Shown: piece after piece, positions 36,801 through 45,251 of the stretch | Numbering within the stretch: position 1 is the first letter of the stretch | Layout: each line of letters begins with the position of its first letter | Origin: Gammaproteobacteria bacterium | GTDB taxonomy: Bacteria; Pseudomonadota; Gammaproteobacteria; Pseudomonadales; Cellvibrionaceae | NCBI GenBank assembly: GCA_004173475.1 | Contig: SEBU01000003.1 | Span: forward strand, 248,001 to 312,000 | Direction: 5' to 3' | DNA length: 64,000 nucleotides | Made by a program: the position numbers and the translations under genes | The notes under the pieces: model-generated | Told to the model about the DNA's origin: nothing | What the model saw: the letters and a program-made list of their open reading frames with translations, nothing else | Databases searched by the model: none

Positions 36801-37122
36801 TTTGTTGCGCCAAATCGGCATTGGTACCAATTTTAAAAGTGACAGTTAAGGTTAGGCGTCCGTCGGTAGTTGCCTGCGAAAACATGTACAACATATTTTC
36901 AGTTCCGCTCAACTGTTCTTCTAACGGTGTTGCCAAAGTTTCTGCAATCACTTTCGGATTAGCACCGGGATAGGACGCATTCACTACCACAGACGGCGGT
37001 GATACTTCGGGATATTCCGAAATTGGCAATTGAAACATGGAGAGAAAACCGGCAATAAAAATCAATAGCGAAATTACGCCGGCGAAAATTGGACGATCCA
37101 CAAAAAATTTGGATATGTTCAT
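33883..37122 (-). CDS. RND multidrug efflux transporter, inner-membrane pump (HAE1)
   Basis: Proton-driven drug exporter of the AcrB/MexF family. Typical start FFVDRPIFAGVISLLIFIAG, twelve transmembrane segments, two large periplasmic loops, and the proton-relay pair Asp-Asp in GIVVDDAIVVVENVERN (TM4). The overall sequence looks closest to the MexF type rather than AcrB. At 1079 aa it is slightly long because of a hydrophilic C-terminal tail with two related KGKFDEKG-like segments. Second gene of an operon with its membrane-fusion partner; no outer-membrane channel gene follows, so it must borrow a TolC-like protein. Ends at a clear terminator. Confidence 0.95.
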   Translation of the reverse strand: MNISKFFVDRPIFAGVISLLIFIAGFLSMFQLPISEYPEVSPPSVVVNASYPGANPKVIAETLATPLEEQLSGTENMLYMFSQATTDGRLTLTVTFKIGTNADLAQQMVQNRVSQALPRLPDVTRQAGVTVVKSSPDLTMVVHLVSPDKSYDELYLRNYALMNVKDELAKVPGVGVVRLFGSGDYAMRIWLNPEKIAEKNLSASEVIAAIREQNVQVAAGIIGGAPVSNMVDVQLPVNAKGRLDNPEEFGEIIVRAGSTGEVTRLKDVARVEMGAAEFSLNSMLNNQNAVAIPIFQSPGANAIEISNGVRATMTELKKRFPQGVDYHVVYDPTIFVKSSIKAVIKTLLEALALVVVVVILFLQTWRASIIPLLAVPVSIVGTFSLMWAFGFSINTLSLFGLVLSIGIVVDDAIVVVENVERNIHEGLSPVAATYKAMQEVSGPIIAISLTLIAVFVPIAFVSGLTGQFYKQFALTIAISTVISAINSLTLSPALAALLLKGRDEPKDALTRGMDKIFGRFFGWFNRTFARASGNYSTKVGKILGRKTIAVGVYAMLLGITAVGFSIIPKGFVPAQDKQYLIAFAQLPDGATLERTQKVIREMGAIGLAEAGVESAVQFPGLSINGFTNSSSAGIVFLTLKPFEERKGKELSAAAISQKLQAKFAGVEEAFIAVFPPPPVRGLGTTGGFKLQIEDRAGLGYEALADVLKQVQEKAAKRPELASVFSNYKINVPQLYADVDRTKAKQLGLNVKEIFDTMQIYLGSLYVNDFNQFGRTYQVIAQADSAYRSTSASALNLKVRNNQGDMVPLGAVLTMKESYGPESAAHYNGYLAADLNGNAAPGYSSGQAQDAITQILNETLPTGIVFEWTDLTYQEVLAGNTAIYILPLCLLLVFLVLAAQYESLALPLVVVSIVPLSILSALFGVWITRGDNNIFTQVSLFVLAGLASKNAILIVEFARELEQRGMATFQAAITASRMRLRPILMTSFAFIMGVLPMVFSTGAGAEMRSVMGIAVFAGMLGVTFFGLFFTPMFYVLLRKLEGKRNYKLDEKGKFDEKGNSNANGSYENLMSAKDLKEMHF

Positions 37123-37203
37123 GATGCGCCTTCCTGTAGATGGCCTATTAATGTAGATGGCTTTTGTATTGATGAAACTTTTTTCAGGATGCGAGGATCC
37201 TGC

Positions 37204-37223
37204 GCTGGTGAAGAATCACCAGC
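37204..37223. other. 8-bp hairpin between efflux genes
   Basis: gctggtga and tcaccagc around a 4-nt loop, in the 131-bp gap between the fusion-protein gene and the pump gene. It could modulate mRNA stability or relative expression. Confidence 0.4.
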
Positions 37224-37253
37224 CATTAAAATAATGTTAAAAGATATTAGGGT

Positions 37254-38438
37254 TTAAGGATTTGAAGCGACCTGAGCAGGTGTTTTTTCAACCGACGGAT
37301 CTACCACTGTGTTAGGTCGAACGTGAGACAAACCATTCACAATAATTTTGCTGCCCGCGGTTATCCCAGAAAGAATTACACGTTGACCTTCGTAATGATT
37401 GCCTAAGGTAATTTCCTGATAGTTAGCAACATTTTTTTCATCGACCACTAACACGAATTTTTTACTTTGATTAGTTCCTATGGCGCGCTCAGGCACTAAT
37501 AATGCGGATGTTTTTTCTGCGGAACCCAAACGAACATTAGCAAACATTCCCGCTGTTAAGGCTCCATCGTTGTTGTCAAACACCGCGCGCGCACGAATGG
37601 TTCCGCTAGTGGTATCGAGGCGATTATCAAAAGAGGTGATGTAACCTTTATACGCAACACCCGAAGGCGCTGCAGCTTCACTCGATAAGGTTAATTCAAC
37701 CGGCATTTGCTCGGCATTTTTATTGTTGCGGACAAATTGGATATAAGTAGATTCATCTACATTAAATTCTGCATAGAGTTTGTCGTTCGCAACAATTTGC
37801 GCAAGCTGCGGCGCGTTCGGCCCTGCTTCAACAACATTACCCACCGTTAATTCCGCACGACTGATGCGCCCATTAATGGGTGCGCTTATGTGAGCATACT
37901 CCAAATTTAATTTTGCCTGACTCAAGGCAGCTTCCGTTTCCTGTACAGCCGCTTGCGCCACTTGATCAGCGCTTAACGCAGATTCATAAATGCTCTGCGA
38001 TACGAGTTTTGCGGTTATCAATTGTTGCGCGCGTTTCAATTCATCGTGCGCTAATTTTGCGCGGGATTGGGCAGTAGCTAATTGTGCTTGAGCACGCTGA
38101 ACAGACGCTTGGTGCGGACGAGGATCTATCACGAATAGAGGCTGACCTTTTTTAACTTGCTGACCATCCTTAAAAAGCACTTGCTGAATAGTGCCACTAA
38201 CCAAAGGTTTGATAGCGGCGCTCTCAACCGGTGATAACCGACCGGAAAAATTTGCCCAGCTACGAATTTCTTGCGGCTGAACCACCACCACATCGACCTT
38301 TGGCGCTGGAGCTGTAGCAGCAGGCGCAGCGGCGTTAGCGGTAGTAACGTAATAAAAACCAGCGATACCACTCAGTATGGCGACCAGGGTGAGCTGGAAA
38401 GATTTACGAACAGCGAGGTTGGTATAGGTAAAGTTCAT
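37254..38438 (-). CDS. RND efflux membrane-fusion protein
   Basis: Periplasmic adaptor (394 aa) of the AcrA/MexE family, linking the pump to the outer-membrane channel. N-terminal membrane anchor (about residues 15-37; no lipobox), then split lipoyl domain (VSGTIQQVLFKDGQQVKKGQPLFVID and the later AHISAPINGRISRA region), an alpha-helical hairpin between them, and a beta-barrel domain. First gene of the operon, about 69 nt after the predicted transcription start; promoter and operator lie upstream and are shared in design with the divergent TetR gene. Confidence 0.93.
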   Translation of the reverse strand: MNFTYTNLAVRKSFQLTLVAILSGIAGFYYVTTANAAAPAATAPAPKVDVVVVQPQEIRSWANFSGRLSPVESAAIKPLVSGTIQQVLFKDGQQVKKGQPLFVIDPRPHQASVQRAQAQLATAQSRAKLAHDELKRAQQLITAKLVSQSIYESALSADQVAQAAVQETEAALSQAKLNLEYAHISAPINGRISRAELTVGNVVEAGPNAPQLAQIVANDKLYAEFNVDESTYIQFVRNNKNAEQMPVELTLSSEAAAPSGVAYKGYITSFDNRLDTTSGTIRARAVFDNNDGALTAGMFANVRLGSAEKTSALLVPERAIGTNQSKKFVLVVDEKNVANYQEITLGNHYEGQRVILSGITAGSKIIVNGLSHVRPNTVVDPSVEKTPAQVASNP

Positions 38439-38513
38439 GGCGATCTCCTGATGCTCAATGGTAAATCAACGATTGCGAGTCTTTGAGACGCCGCGTAGGC
38501 ATCGTTTTGAAAA

Positions 38514-38543
38514 ACTATACATACCGGTAGGTATGCTGGTCAA
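38514..38543 (-). promoter_or_regulatory. efflux operon promoter with TetR-type operator in spacer
   Basis: Reading on the minus strand: TTGACC - 18 bp - TATAGT. The spacer holds the palindrome catacc-N4-ggtatg (38520-38535 region), the same motif found in the promoter of the tetR-type gene. Binding there would exclude RNA polymerase. Confidence 0.82.
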
Positions 38544-38694
38544 TCGGATTTTCGCCGTAAACTCAGGAAGACGTGTATTTTGATTTGCGCTAGAATAGCC
38601 TAAAGCCTTTATGTACAAGGGTTTTGTAGCGATTTATGACATTTGTACTTAATTTATAAAATCCTGCTCCCCGGTATGTATTTTAAAATACGGG

Positions 38695-38724
38695 TTGAAA
38701 AACATACCGTTCGGTATCTATACT
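38695..38724 (+). promoter_or_regulatory. tetR promoter with operator in spacer
   Basis: TTGAAA - 18 bp - TATACT, with atacc-N4-ggtat (38704-38717) in the spacer, about 30 bases before the regulator's start. It matches the operator of the divergent efflux promoter, indicating autoregulation. A further 14-bp perfect palindrome, gtattttaaaatac, lies at 38678-38691. Confidence 0.82.
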
Positions 38725-38753
38725 GACTCCATCAATTGTTGAGAAGAAAACAT

Positions 38754-39389
38754 ATGAACGCGCTGGATACCCGTACTTTGCTGCTTGAAACCGCTCTCGA
38801 CCTGATTTGGCAGAGCAGCTACAACTCCGTAGGTGTAAATGAAATCTGCAAACAGGCGGGCGTTACCAAGGGCAGCTTTTATCACCACTTTGAATCAAAA
38901 GCGGAGCTGTTTTGCGAGGCCTCTGATCACTATTGGGAGACTATCAGGCAAGACCTGGACGCAATTTTGTCCCCTGTGCATGCGCCGCTTGAACAACTTG
39001 AAAACTGGATAGAGTTTATTTTTATCAACAAGATCGGCGAGGACGCAACGAACATTCCCGGTTGCGCTTTTTTCAGTGCAGGCACGCAAACCGGCTGTGT
39101 CGATACGCTAGTCACCCAGTCTCTTCAAACGATGACAGAGCGTAGCGGCAAATATAATTTGGCCCTTATGCGAACTTTGAAAAACGAAAATTATTTGGAA
39201 GAAAATGTGGATCCTGAACAAGCCGCACGTCTCATGCAGCAATACGTTCAAGGGGCCATTATGCATACGAGGGTACGTCGCTGCCTGAACTACATTAAAC
39301 GCGATTTACCCGAAGGAATTTACAGAGTAATTGGTTTAAAACCAGAGTATTGGTTTACCGTGAAAGCAACCTGGCCGCAAAAAAAATAG
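38754..39389 (+). CDS. TetR family transcriptional regulator
   Basis: Repressor-type regulator of 211 aa. Residues 5-52 are the TetR DNA-binding domain (helix-turn-helix VGVNEICKQAGVTKGSFYHHF). The C-terminal ligand domain is variable, with a Cys at IPGCAFFSAG that might sense a reactive compound, though that is only a guess. The ATG at 38754, preceded by GAGAAG, is taken over a TTG-led upstream frame. It is divergent from the RND operon and shares an operator motif with it, so it most likely represses both the pump and itself and is released by a pump substrate. Confidence 0.92.
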   Translation: MNALDTRTLLLETALDLIWQSSYNSVGVNEICKQAGVTKGSFYHHFESKAELFCEASDHYWETIRQDLDAILSPVHAPLEQLENWIEFIFINKIGEDATNIPGCAFFSAGTQTGCVDTLVTQSLQTMTERSGKYNLALMRTLKNENYLEENVDPEQAARLMQQYVQGAIMHTRVRRCLNYIKRDLPEGIYRVIGLKPEYWFTVKATWPQKK

Positions 39390-39435
39390 TTATTAAATTC
39401 AAAGCTAATTTAAAAACATATTTTTTAATATCTGA

Positions 39436-39813
39436 TTATTTTTCAGGTTCCGTTGAATCGAGATCCACAACAATAACTTCATTTTTACCGTTTGCTGTGG
39501 CTTCTGGTCCTACTCTTGGCTCTAAGTGAACCTGCATTTCCAGTGCGGCTATACCGATATTAACAACAGCGGTAAGTGATATAGGCCTATCGGATAAAGG
39601 CCGATCTTTCAGCTCTTCTATCGCAATTTCCAGAATTCGATAAACCTGTCCCGCTGATGCACGAACCGCTTTTTCGTTGAGCGATTCAGTCATGGAACTT
39701 GCCGCATTAGAAAACGATCCCATTCCATCTTTAATCGTGGAAGATAACCCACCGATTGCATCGGTAGCCTTGTTAGCGGCTTGAGAACCTAGGTCTTTCA
39801 TTTTGTCCAACAT
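39436..39813 (-). CDS. hypothetical protein, 125 aa
   Basis: Not recognised. The first 50 residues are Ser/Ala/Gly-rich and amphipathic (KDLGSQAANKATDAIGG, repeated loosely), resembling membrane-surface or late-embryogenesis-like helices. The second half is more ordered, with RASAGQVYRILEIAIEELKDRP and an acidic C-terminus. No signal peptide. A strong AGGAG precedes the ATG. It is followed in line by no close gene, and the lipoprotein gene lies 71 bases upstream on the same strand, so the two may be co-transcribed. Function unknown. Confidence 0.65.
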   Translation of the reverse strand: MLDKMKDLGSQAANKATDAIGGLSSTIKDGMGSFSNAASSMTESLNEKAVRASAGQVYRILEIAIEELKDRPLSDRPISLTAVVNIGIAALEMQVHLEPRVGPEATANGKNEVIVVDLDSTEPEK

Positions 39814-39884
39814 AGGAAACTCCTGGATTTTTTGATTAAAAATTATTTAGTGTAAAACGGAAAATCCCTTTTCATCATAAAAAA

Positions 39885-40508
39885 TTATTTGTCTTGATTG
39901 GTAGCGACACCGGTATTTTTATAAGAAATACTTTGCACAAAAAAGTCTATGTATTTGGTTTCTTTTGCGATATCCGCTTCGCTGAGATGAGTCACTGCAT
40001 ATATTGCTACCGGAGCTTCAGAAACAGTAACAATAGTGAGTTCAAACTTGGTTGAACCGACGGCTTTATCAACCCACGAAAGTTTTTCAGCTTTATATTG
40101 GCCGAACTTTGTAGGCGCTCGCGTATAGTCGCTCGCGATATTATTTGACTTGAGTTGTAGCTCTTTCTCAAAGCGGTCCGCTAATGCGGGAAGCTTCAAT
40201 GATTGGCTTGGATCGATCAAAAGCCTTACGTTAGAGAATTCAGATATTTGGAAACCAACCCCACGAAAAGCGTAAAGGTCTGGTTCATTATCGTAAAGAA
40301 ATTCCCAATTCGCGGGATACTTCATGGCCAAGCCATTTTTCTCATACGACTTTAAGTCCGCAGGTGTTTCAGCTGGTGGTCGTGCCGCTTCCGGAGTTGG
40401 TTCCGGCTCTTTGCTACAGCTCGTCACTACCAAAGACATTACAAAAATTAACGCTACGCAAACGTTATTTTTTGCATTTTTAAGGGACAACAATTTATTT
40501 AAGATCAT
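39885..40508 (-). CDS. predicted lipoprotein
   Basis: Lipoprotein of 207 aa with a lipobox ending VVTSC (Cys31); Ser follows the cysteine, which predicts outer-membrane sorting. After a Pro/Glu-rich linker (KEPEPTPEAARPPAETPAD) comes a compact domain that begins GLAMKYPANWEFLYD, resembling PsbP/DUF1795-type secreted folds in which a short MKYP-x-NW motif opens a beta-sheet domain; that likeness is weak. Same strand as the preceding and following small genes. Function unknown. Confidence 0.72.
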   Translation of the reverse strand: MILNKLLSLKNAKNNVCVALIFVMSLVVTSCSKEPEPTPEAARPPAETPADLKSYEKNGLAMKYPANWEFLYDNEPDLYAFRGVGFQISEFSNVRLLIDPSQSLKLPALADRFEKELQLKSNNIASDYTRAPTKFGQYKAEKLSWVDKAVGSTKFELTIVTVSEAPVAIYAVTHLSEADIAKETKYIDFFVQSISYKNTGVATNQDK

Positions 40509-40685
40509 TCTGCAACACCTCTTTTGTTTATATAGTTATTAAGGCGTTTAGGTTAACAGACGCCAACCCTGCGGAGAAGCTACGCGATTGTTAAATTGGG
40601 AAAACCCATACGTTTAAACTCAAGTATTATGGTCAATAGCATTCCGTTCGCATAGCCTTAGAGAAAATCGCGACATTCATATTTT

Positions 40686-40952
40686 TTATCTCAGTTGACT
40701 ATCCTTGCTTCCACGTCGATTAATCGTCGTATAAACGGTCTCTTCCTTATCATGTTCCTCCTGACACTTTACACATAAGCGAACACCAGGAACCGCTGCC
40801 CGTCGCGCCTCCGGAATTTTCGCATCGCATTCTTCGCAATGCGTCAAACTCGCACCACTGGGCAAACGACTGCGCGCCAAGTTAATTGCGTCTTCTACGC
40901 TCGCATCAATTTGATCTTGCACCGCACCATCGCGCGACCAACCGCCAGCCAT
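40686..40952 (-). CDS. DksA/TraR family C4 zinc-finger protein
   Basis: Short (88 aa) member of the DksA/TraR family similar to E. coli YbiI. The zinc finger is complete: Cys-x2-Cys in HCEECDAKIPEARR and Cys-x2-Cys in LCVKCQEEHD. The N-terminal coiled coil of full-length DksA is largely missing, so it may still reach the RNA polymerase secondary channel poorly or act otherwise. GAGCAAG-like ribosome site. Stands alone. Confidence 0.88.
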   Translation of the reverse strand: MAGGWSRDGAVQDQIDASVEDAINLARSRLPSGASLTHCEECDAKIPEARRAAVPGVRLCVKCQEEHDKEETVYTTINRRGSKDSQLR

Positions 40953-41143
40953 AACTTGCTCCTAAAAAATTGTCAGACAAAACTTAGGGCTCGGGAAATT
41001 GGAAAAGTTCGGAATAAAGTTTTTATGGAGGGTCACGTATCTATTGAATCGGTAAATGTCACCAAGGATCCACCAACTTACTTCAGGTAGGACAAGGTTC
41101 CATTGGGGATGAGCCCCTGGGAACTCATTTTAAGAGACATAAT

Positions 41144-41629
41144 CTATGCAGAAGTTGTAAACACTCGTTCCGGAAAAATTGTATTAATCTTTTTGATCAA
41201 CCACATGATTAGAAGAGAATGCACAATGCTGCAGGCTGCAATTACAGGAATGGCCATATAGATAATTTCACGCGCTGACAAACACACATACGACAGCAAC
41301 ATTACAGCGGTAACACTTGCAGGAAAAGTAATATACAAAGGTGTACTAAATTTTTTTAACAGAAAATAGATAGGAATGATGATGAAAAAATAAATGGGTA
41401 TGCCAACAAGCCCAAAAACAAAACCTATTGCAAACAAACCCTCAGCGTCAAAAGATGTTCCCTTGAATATCAAGCCAGCTAAACCTACCACGGCGAAAAA
41501 CGCCGTGGGGACAAAAAATATGGCGATTAAAAAGGCAGTAATATCCTTCCACCCATAAAGTTTCATCGCCAAGACAATAGGTAATAGAAAAAAGATAAGC
41601 AGAAAAATACTTGGAACTATGCTATCCAT
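41144..41629 (-). CDS. small integral membrane protein, possible immunity factor
   Basis: Hydrophobic protein of 161 aa with about five membrane segments. No family recognised. It begins 6 bases after the lipoprotein gene of the T6SS accessory module and is its last gene, so it may be a second immunity protein or an associated membrane factor. That role is inference from position only. AAGG lies just ahead of the ATG. Confidence 0.6.
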   Translation of the reverse strand: MDSIVPSIFLLIFFLLPIVLAMKLYGWKDITAFLIAIFFVPTAFFAVVGLAGLIFKGTSFDAEGLFAIGFVFGLVGIPIYFFIIIPIYFLLKKFSTPLYITFPASVTAVMLLSYVCLSAREIIYMAIPVIAACSIVHSLLIMWLIKKINTIFPERVFTTSA

Positions 41630-41635
41630 AAAACC

Positions 41636-42496
41636 TTAGGGCTCCACGGGATCGGCCGAATGAATTTTTGGTTCTTCGTAATCAGTGAAAATTGTGTAGC
41701 CTCGTTTAACTAATTGTTGTTCCTTTTCGTATCGCTGCTTTTTAAGTGATTTAATTTTATCTACCCAAAGGTCTTGCCAATGGTCGCGGTCGTCGCCTTC
41801 GAATTGAGCTTTGGCTTTTTCTTCTTTGCTTTGTAAATTAAAACTAAATAGATAGGCTCCAGGCTGATTTGGGTTCATTTTTGAGGAATCGCGCTGAAAA
41901 TTTATTTCTAGAAAAACACCATCTGCATACAAATACCAACGTGCCGTTGAAATCCGCATCCATTGTTCCAATGTTGGACTGTAATTTATAGGGACCGCGT
42001 AATAATTATCTTCTTCGTAGTATCTGTATGCCTGCTCACCGGATAATCGCGGGTCTTCATAGGCAATGAAAGGCTTCCAACCTGACCTAATTAAATTTTG
42101 AAGTACGGTGACAAATTCTTTTCTAGCTTCGTCGTGCATTATCGTATCTGCGGGTGAAATGCCCGCTCTAATACTGAAATCGGCGATGCCATCACTTATT
42201 TTATCAGCATCCTCTGTTCCTACGACGCCAAGCGCAAAGGGAATTTCAAAGCTATGGGTACCATGTTCAACCTTCACAACGCCAGGCACTTTAGTGCTCC
42301 AATCGTGTTCATAAAAGTTTAACCCCGCTGGCTGCTTATCTATATGGCCTTTTGCGGGCAAATTATTACGCTGCAAAAATTGTGCACCCAATTCTCCAAC
42401 TTTAATTTTTATTGTCATTGGGTTCATATTTTGTTCTCCACTTTGATTTCCACAACTAGTTAAAAAAAATAGGAAAGCTACGATTAGTTTTTTCAT
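41636..42496 (-). CDS. predicted lipoprotein, candidate T6SS immunity protein
   Basis: Periplasm-facing lipoprotein, about 286 aa, beginning MKKLIVAFLFFLTSC (lipobox Cys15, then Gly-Asn, predicting outer-membrane location). Not recognised as an enzyme. Two repeated-looking segments around YEDPRLSGEQAYRYYEEDNYYAVP and a C-terminal YTIFTDYEEPK. Its ATG follows the stop of the preceding gene by one base (TAATATG), so the pair is translationally coupled. Lipoproteins in this position after a DUF4150 gene and an orphan gene are often immunity proteins against a periplasmic effector; here this is inference. Confidence 0.65.
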   Translation of the reverse strand: MKKLIVAFLFFLTSCGNQSGEQNMNPMTIKIKVGELGAQFLQRNNLPAKGHIDKQPAGLNFYEHDWSTKVPGVVKVEHGTHSFEIPFALGVVGTEDADKISDGIADFSIRAGISPADTIMHDEARKEFVTVLQNLIRSGWKPFIAYEDPRLSGEQAYRYYEEDNYYAVPINYSPTLEQWMRISTARWYLYADGVFLEINFQRDSSKMNPNQPGAYLFSFNLQSKEEKAKAQFEGDDRDHWQDLWVDKIKSLKKQRYEKEQQLVKRGYTIFTDYEEPKIHSADPVEP

Positions 42497-42497
42497 A

Positions 42498-43517
42498 TTA
42501 ATAAACCAGAAATGCATCTGGTGAGTTAACCCACCTGGCCATAGTGTTCAACTCTGCCATCATGTGCGCATTTTTTGTATTCATTAATTTATGGAATTTT
42601 CCAGCAGCTTTTACAATCCATCCCATACGACTTTTAAAATCTTCCACTATTAAATCATCAGGTGCTACAGATTTAAGTTCAGGATCGCGTGTTGTGCACT
42701 CGTGTGTAAAAACAAGCTCGTAGGTAGGCGCAGCCCAGTGAATTAGCCACCAACGCTCTCTGGCAGTCCATCTATTGAACTCAGGGTCTTCATAGATAAG
42801 TGGCTGCAATACCTCTCCTTGTTCGTGATTCGCGATAGCAAGTAGATGATCAAACTGAGCAGATCTACGTCTTTCAGAGGGCGCCATATTTTCAATTTTA
42901 ACGACGAACTCAAAACCTTTAATCAAATACGATGACGCTTGAAAATTTTTTATTTTCCCAAGCGATTTATCGGCCCAAGGCAATGCTTTAACTTTGCTTT
43001 TAACCGGTTCAACCAATTTGTCGCAGTGCCGTTTATGGATGCAATCCATACCGTTAAAAAAATGATCTGGGTATTTACTGTAAAACCAGTGCGCAGGAGC
43101 TATATCGCCGAATAACCATAAGTTACCTTGGCCCAAGCCATTGGCAATATTGCGTAAGCTCAATATATTAAATGTTAGTGCTCCTACTGCGTAACCACTT
43201 TGAACTTGAAATTTATCTAACAAACACGCCACTGTTTTACTTGCAAATGCACCAAGGGCCATCCAGTAATAACGGCCCAATTTACTCGTATCTCCACCCT
43301 GCTCGGTCTCGAGGTAGAAGCGTGCGTAGGTTGCGGAAATACGGCGTGCGCGCGCTGCGTATAAGCCGATGAGTTTGTATTCATCGCCTTTTTTATCTGA
43401 CAGGCGAACGTAAGAAAATTGCTGCGCCTGGGTCCAGAGTTCGTTGCAACCTATGGTAATTGTGTGGGTTTTATTGGGTGTATCATTTACCGCATTGACC
43501 GGTTTTGGTTCATTCAT
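42498..43517 (-). CDS. candidate T6SS cargo protein (DUF2515-like)
   Basis: Protein of 339 aa directly after the DUF4150 (PAAR-like) gene. The region ARARRISATYARFYLETEQGG ... YYWMALGAFASKTVAC loosely recalls the DUF2515 family, but I am not certain. No signal peptide or obvious catalytic motif; a short Cys/His pair (CIHKRHCDK) lies near residue 165. Position between a PAAR-like protein and a lipoprotein, with 9-nt and 1-nt gaps, is where effectors are usually found, so it may be an effector delivered by the type VI secretion spike. Function unproven. Confidence 0.6.
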   Translation of the reverse strand: MNEPKPVNAVNDTPNKTHTITIGCNELWTQAQQFSYVRLSDKKGDEYKLIGLYAARARRISATYARFYLETEQGGDTSKLGRYYWMALGAFASKTVACLLDKFQVQSGYAVGALTFNILSLRNIANGLGQGNLWLFGDIAPAHWFYSKYPDHFFNGMDCIHKRHCDKLVEPVKSKVKALPWADKSLGKIKNFQASSYLIKGFEFVVKIENMAPSERRRSAQFDHLLAIANHEQGEVLQPLIYEDPEFNRWTARERWWLIHWAAPTYELVFTHECTTRDPELKSVAPDDLIVEDFKSRMGWIVKAAGKFHKLMNTKNAHMMAELNTMARWVNSPDAFLVY

Positions 43518-43526
43518 TTTCTTTCC

Positions 43527-44189
43527 TTAGTGGGTATCAGCTGTGGGATCAAATTTTTCCCAAATTAGGTAACAGTCCACGCTTTCATTCTGTTCGGTGG
43601 ACACTATGTGTGTCTTGCCATAAACATTTGTTTTTGCATCAGCGATATGAAGATCTTCTTTTTTACCAGCGGGGACAGCTTTGTATTCAAGGCCTTTAAT
43701 TTGCTGGCCCAACTCATCAACGAATTCAAAACGCAGCGTGTAGATGGGATCTTCTTTCGCTTCGTCAGTTTTAATATTTGTAGGAGCAGTAGGAGCGCCC
43801 AAATTTGTACCGAGCGTATTTTTACTGTTCATGGTCGTCAGATCCATGTGACGAACTATGCCCTCTCCTTCTGCCTTGACATCAAACGAGTAGCTTACAA
43901 ACTCCGTTTTGTTAGCCACAGTGCTGGATATAATTCCCGTGGCTACACCAGCCTGGTCGCCGCTACACTGGGTGTGGATCGAGCTTGCAATCGCCGTTGG
44001 ATTTCCATCGATAACCACGCTGCTCGTTGCTTGTGAAAGCGTAGCTGCCTGGCTTATCACGGGATAAGGAATTGGCGGTGTAGCTGGGCCCATTGGGGTT
44101 TTACAAACATCAGGTGCGCTGCAAACAGATTTATCACCGCTGCCTTTATGGCTGAAGTTACGGCTATTTGCAAAAACAGTACGTGACAT
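43527..44189 (-). CDS. DUF4150 (PAAR-like) protein with C-terminal extension
   Basis: PAAR-like protein that caps the VgrG spike of type VI secretion and couples effectors to it. The N-terminal 130 residues have the family pattern: SVCSAPDVCKTPMGPATPPIPYP and the later SGDQAGVATG. The remaining 80 residues form a beta-rich extension (FEFVDELGQQIKGLEY ...), which could be an adaptor or small effector domain. It is followed immediately by the candidate effector gene. No vgrG gene is in the window. Confidence 0.85.
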   Translation of the reverse strand: MSRTVFANSRNFSHKGSGDKSVCSAPDVCKTPMGPATPPIPYPVISQAATLSQATSSVVIDGNPTAIASSIHTQCSGDQAGVATGIISSTVANKTEFVSYSFDVKAEGEGIVRHMDLTTMNSKNTLGTNLGAPTAPTNIKTDEAKEDPIYTLRFEFVDELGQQIKGLEYKAVPAGKKEDLHIADAKTNVYGKTHIVSTEQNESVDCYLIWEKFDPTADTH

Positions 44190-44213
44190 AGAAGCTCCTC
44201 TAGTCCATTAAAT

Positions 44214-45251
44214 TTATATGGCGGATACACAAATGGCGCCGCGAGGCCCGCCATCTGATGATGCGCAAATCAAAGTTGTGGCGCCGCCAGATTTTTTTAT
44301 ATCAACGCTCGCCAAGCCAATTGCGACGGCACCAAAAGCTGCGCCTAAATCGCCGAAACATTCGGCGGGCCGATAAATTTGTCGCGTTGGTAGCAAGTTA
44401 TGTTGGTTGCGTATTGTGGCGATGGAGAGTTCTTTTGTGTAGTGCATTTCGCCATTTTCGGAGGAGTATAAAACTCCAACGCGCGACACAGCTCCCGAAA
44501 TTGCATTTTTACACGCAGTGCTCAACGCCTCTGCTGTATAAGGCGCGCTTTCTAACAAATGTCCTGGCTCACGAACTAATACGGGTTGATGTAACTTCAG
44601 CGAGCTATTTTGTCGTATTGATTCGGGAGCGAAGGGCGACGCTAATAACAGAAATCCGGCGCCCTCTCCTGGTACAAACCCATCGACACTATTGCTACCC
44701 AGCAAGCGCTTGCGCTCTTCTAGAATTCCAATAGTGCGAATGTCATAAAAGCTGTCAATTCCACCGACAAGTGCGTAGTGCGCTCCGGTCGATTGAAAAT
44801 ATTTAAACGCCGTGGCGATCGCCTCTATAACCCCTGAGCGACCGGTTGCAATGTAACGACTGTTGGCGTGATCAATATTTACGCCAGATGCAATAACTAA
44901 ATTTTGAATAAATTTTTGATTGACGCCTATTTGTTGGTAATAAGGTTCTGGGCCAGCGAGAAAAAGTGGTAAGTGTTGCGCGGGTAATTGAGTCGCGATA
45001 TCAGCGAGCGCGAAGCTGGCAATCTGAAGCAAACGAATTTGCGGAACACTTAATCCTGGAAGTGAATTAGGGAGGCGAATTTTTAACGCACCATCCGGTA
45101 CTGGGGAAAATTTTATGGAAGGCTCATCCGCCCCCAACACATCGCATTCCTGATAGCTACTCATGCCCGAATCGATAGCTGCTTTTACAGCACGAGCATC
45201 GGCTCCGAGCGGGGTTAACATACTCAAACCACACAGGTAGACTTCTTTCAT
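44214..45251 (-). CDS. beta-ketoacyl synthase-like protein of T6SS accessory locus
   Basis: Thiolase-fold protein of 345 aa similar to the N-terminal part of ketoacyl synthases, as often encoded with DUF2169 and DUF4150 proteins. The opening VYLCGLSMLTPLGADARAVK and the closing GDLGAAFGAVAIGLA are KAS-like. The nucleophile region reads ATGRSGVIEAIATA, without the usual active Cys, so it is probably not a working condensing enzyme. Its end lies 24 bases before the DUF4150 start; its start overlaps the preceding gene by 4 bases (ATGA). Confidence 0.75.
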   Translation of the reverse strand: MKEVYLCGLSMLTPLGADARAVKAAIDSGMSSYQECDVLGADEPSIKFSPVPDGALKIRLPNSLPGLSVPQIRLLQIASFALADIATQLPAQHLPLFLAGPEPYYQQIGVNQKFIQNLVIASGVNIDHANSRYIATGRSGVIEAIATAFKYFQSTGAHYALVGGIDSFYDIRTIGILEERKRLLGSNSVDGFVPGEGAGFLLLASPFAPESIRQNSSLKLHQPVLVREPGHLLESAPYTAEALSTACKNAISGAVSRVGVLYSSENGEMHYTKELSIATIRNQHNLLPTRQIYRPAECFGDLGAAFGAVAIGLASVDIKKSGGATTLICASSDGGPRGAICVSAI

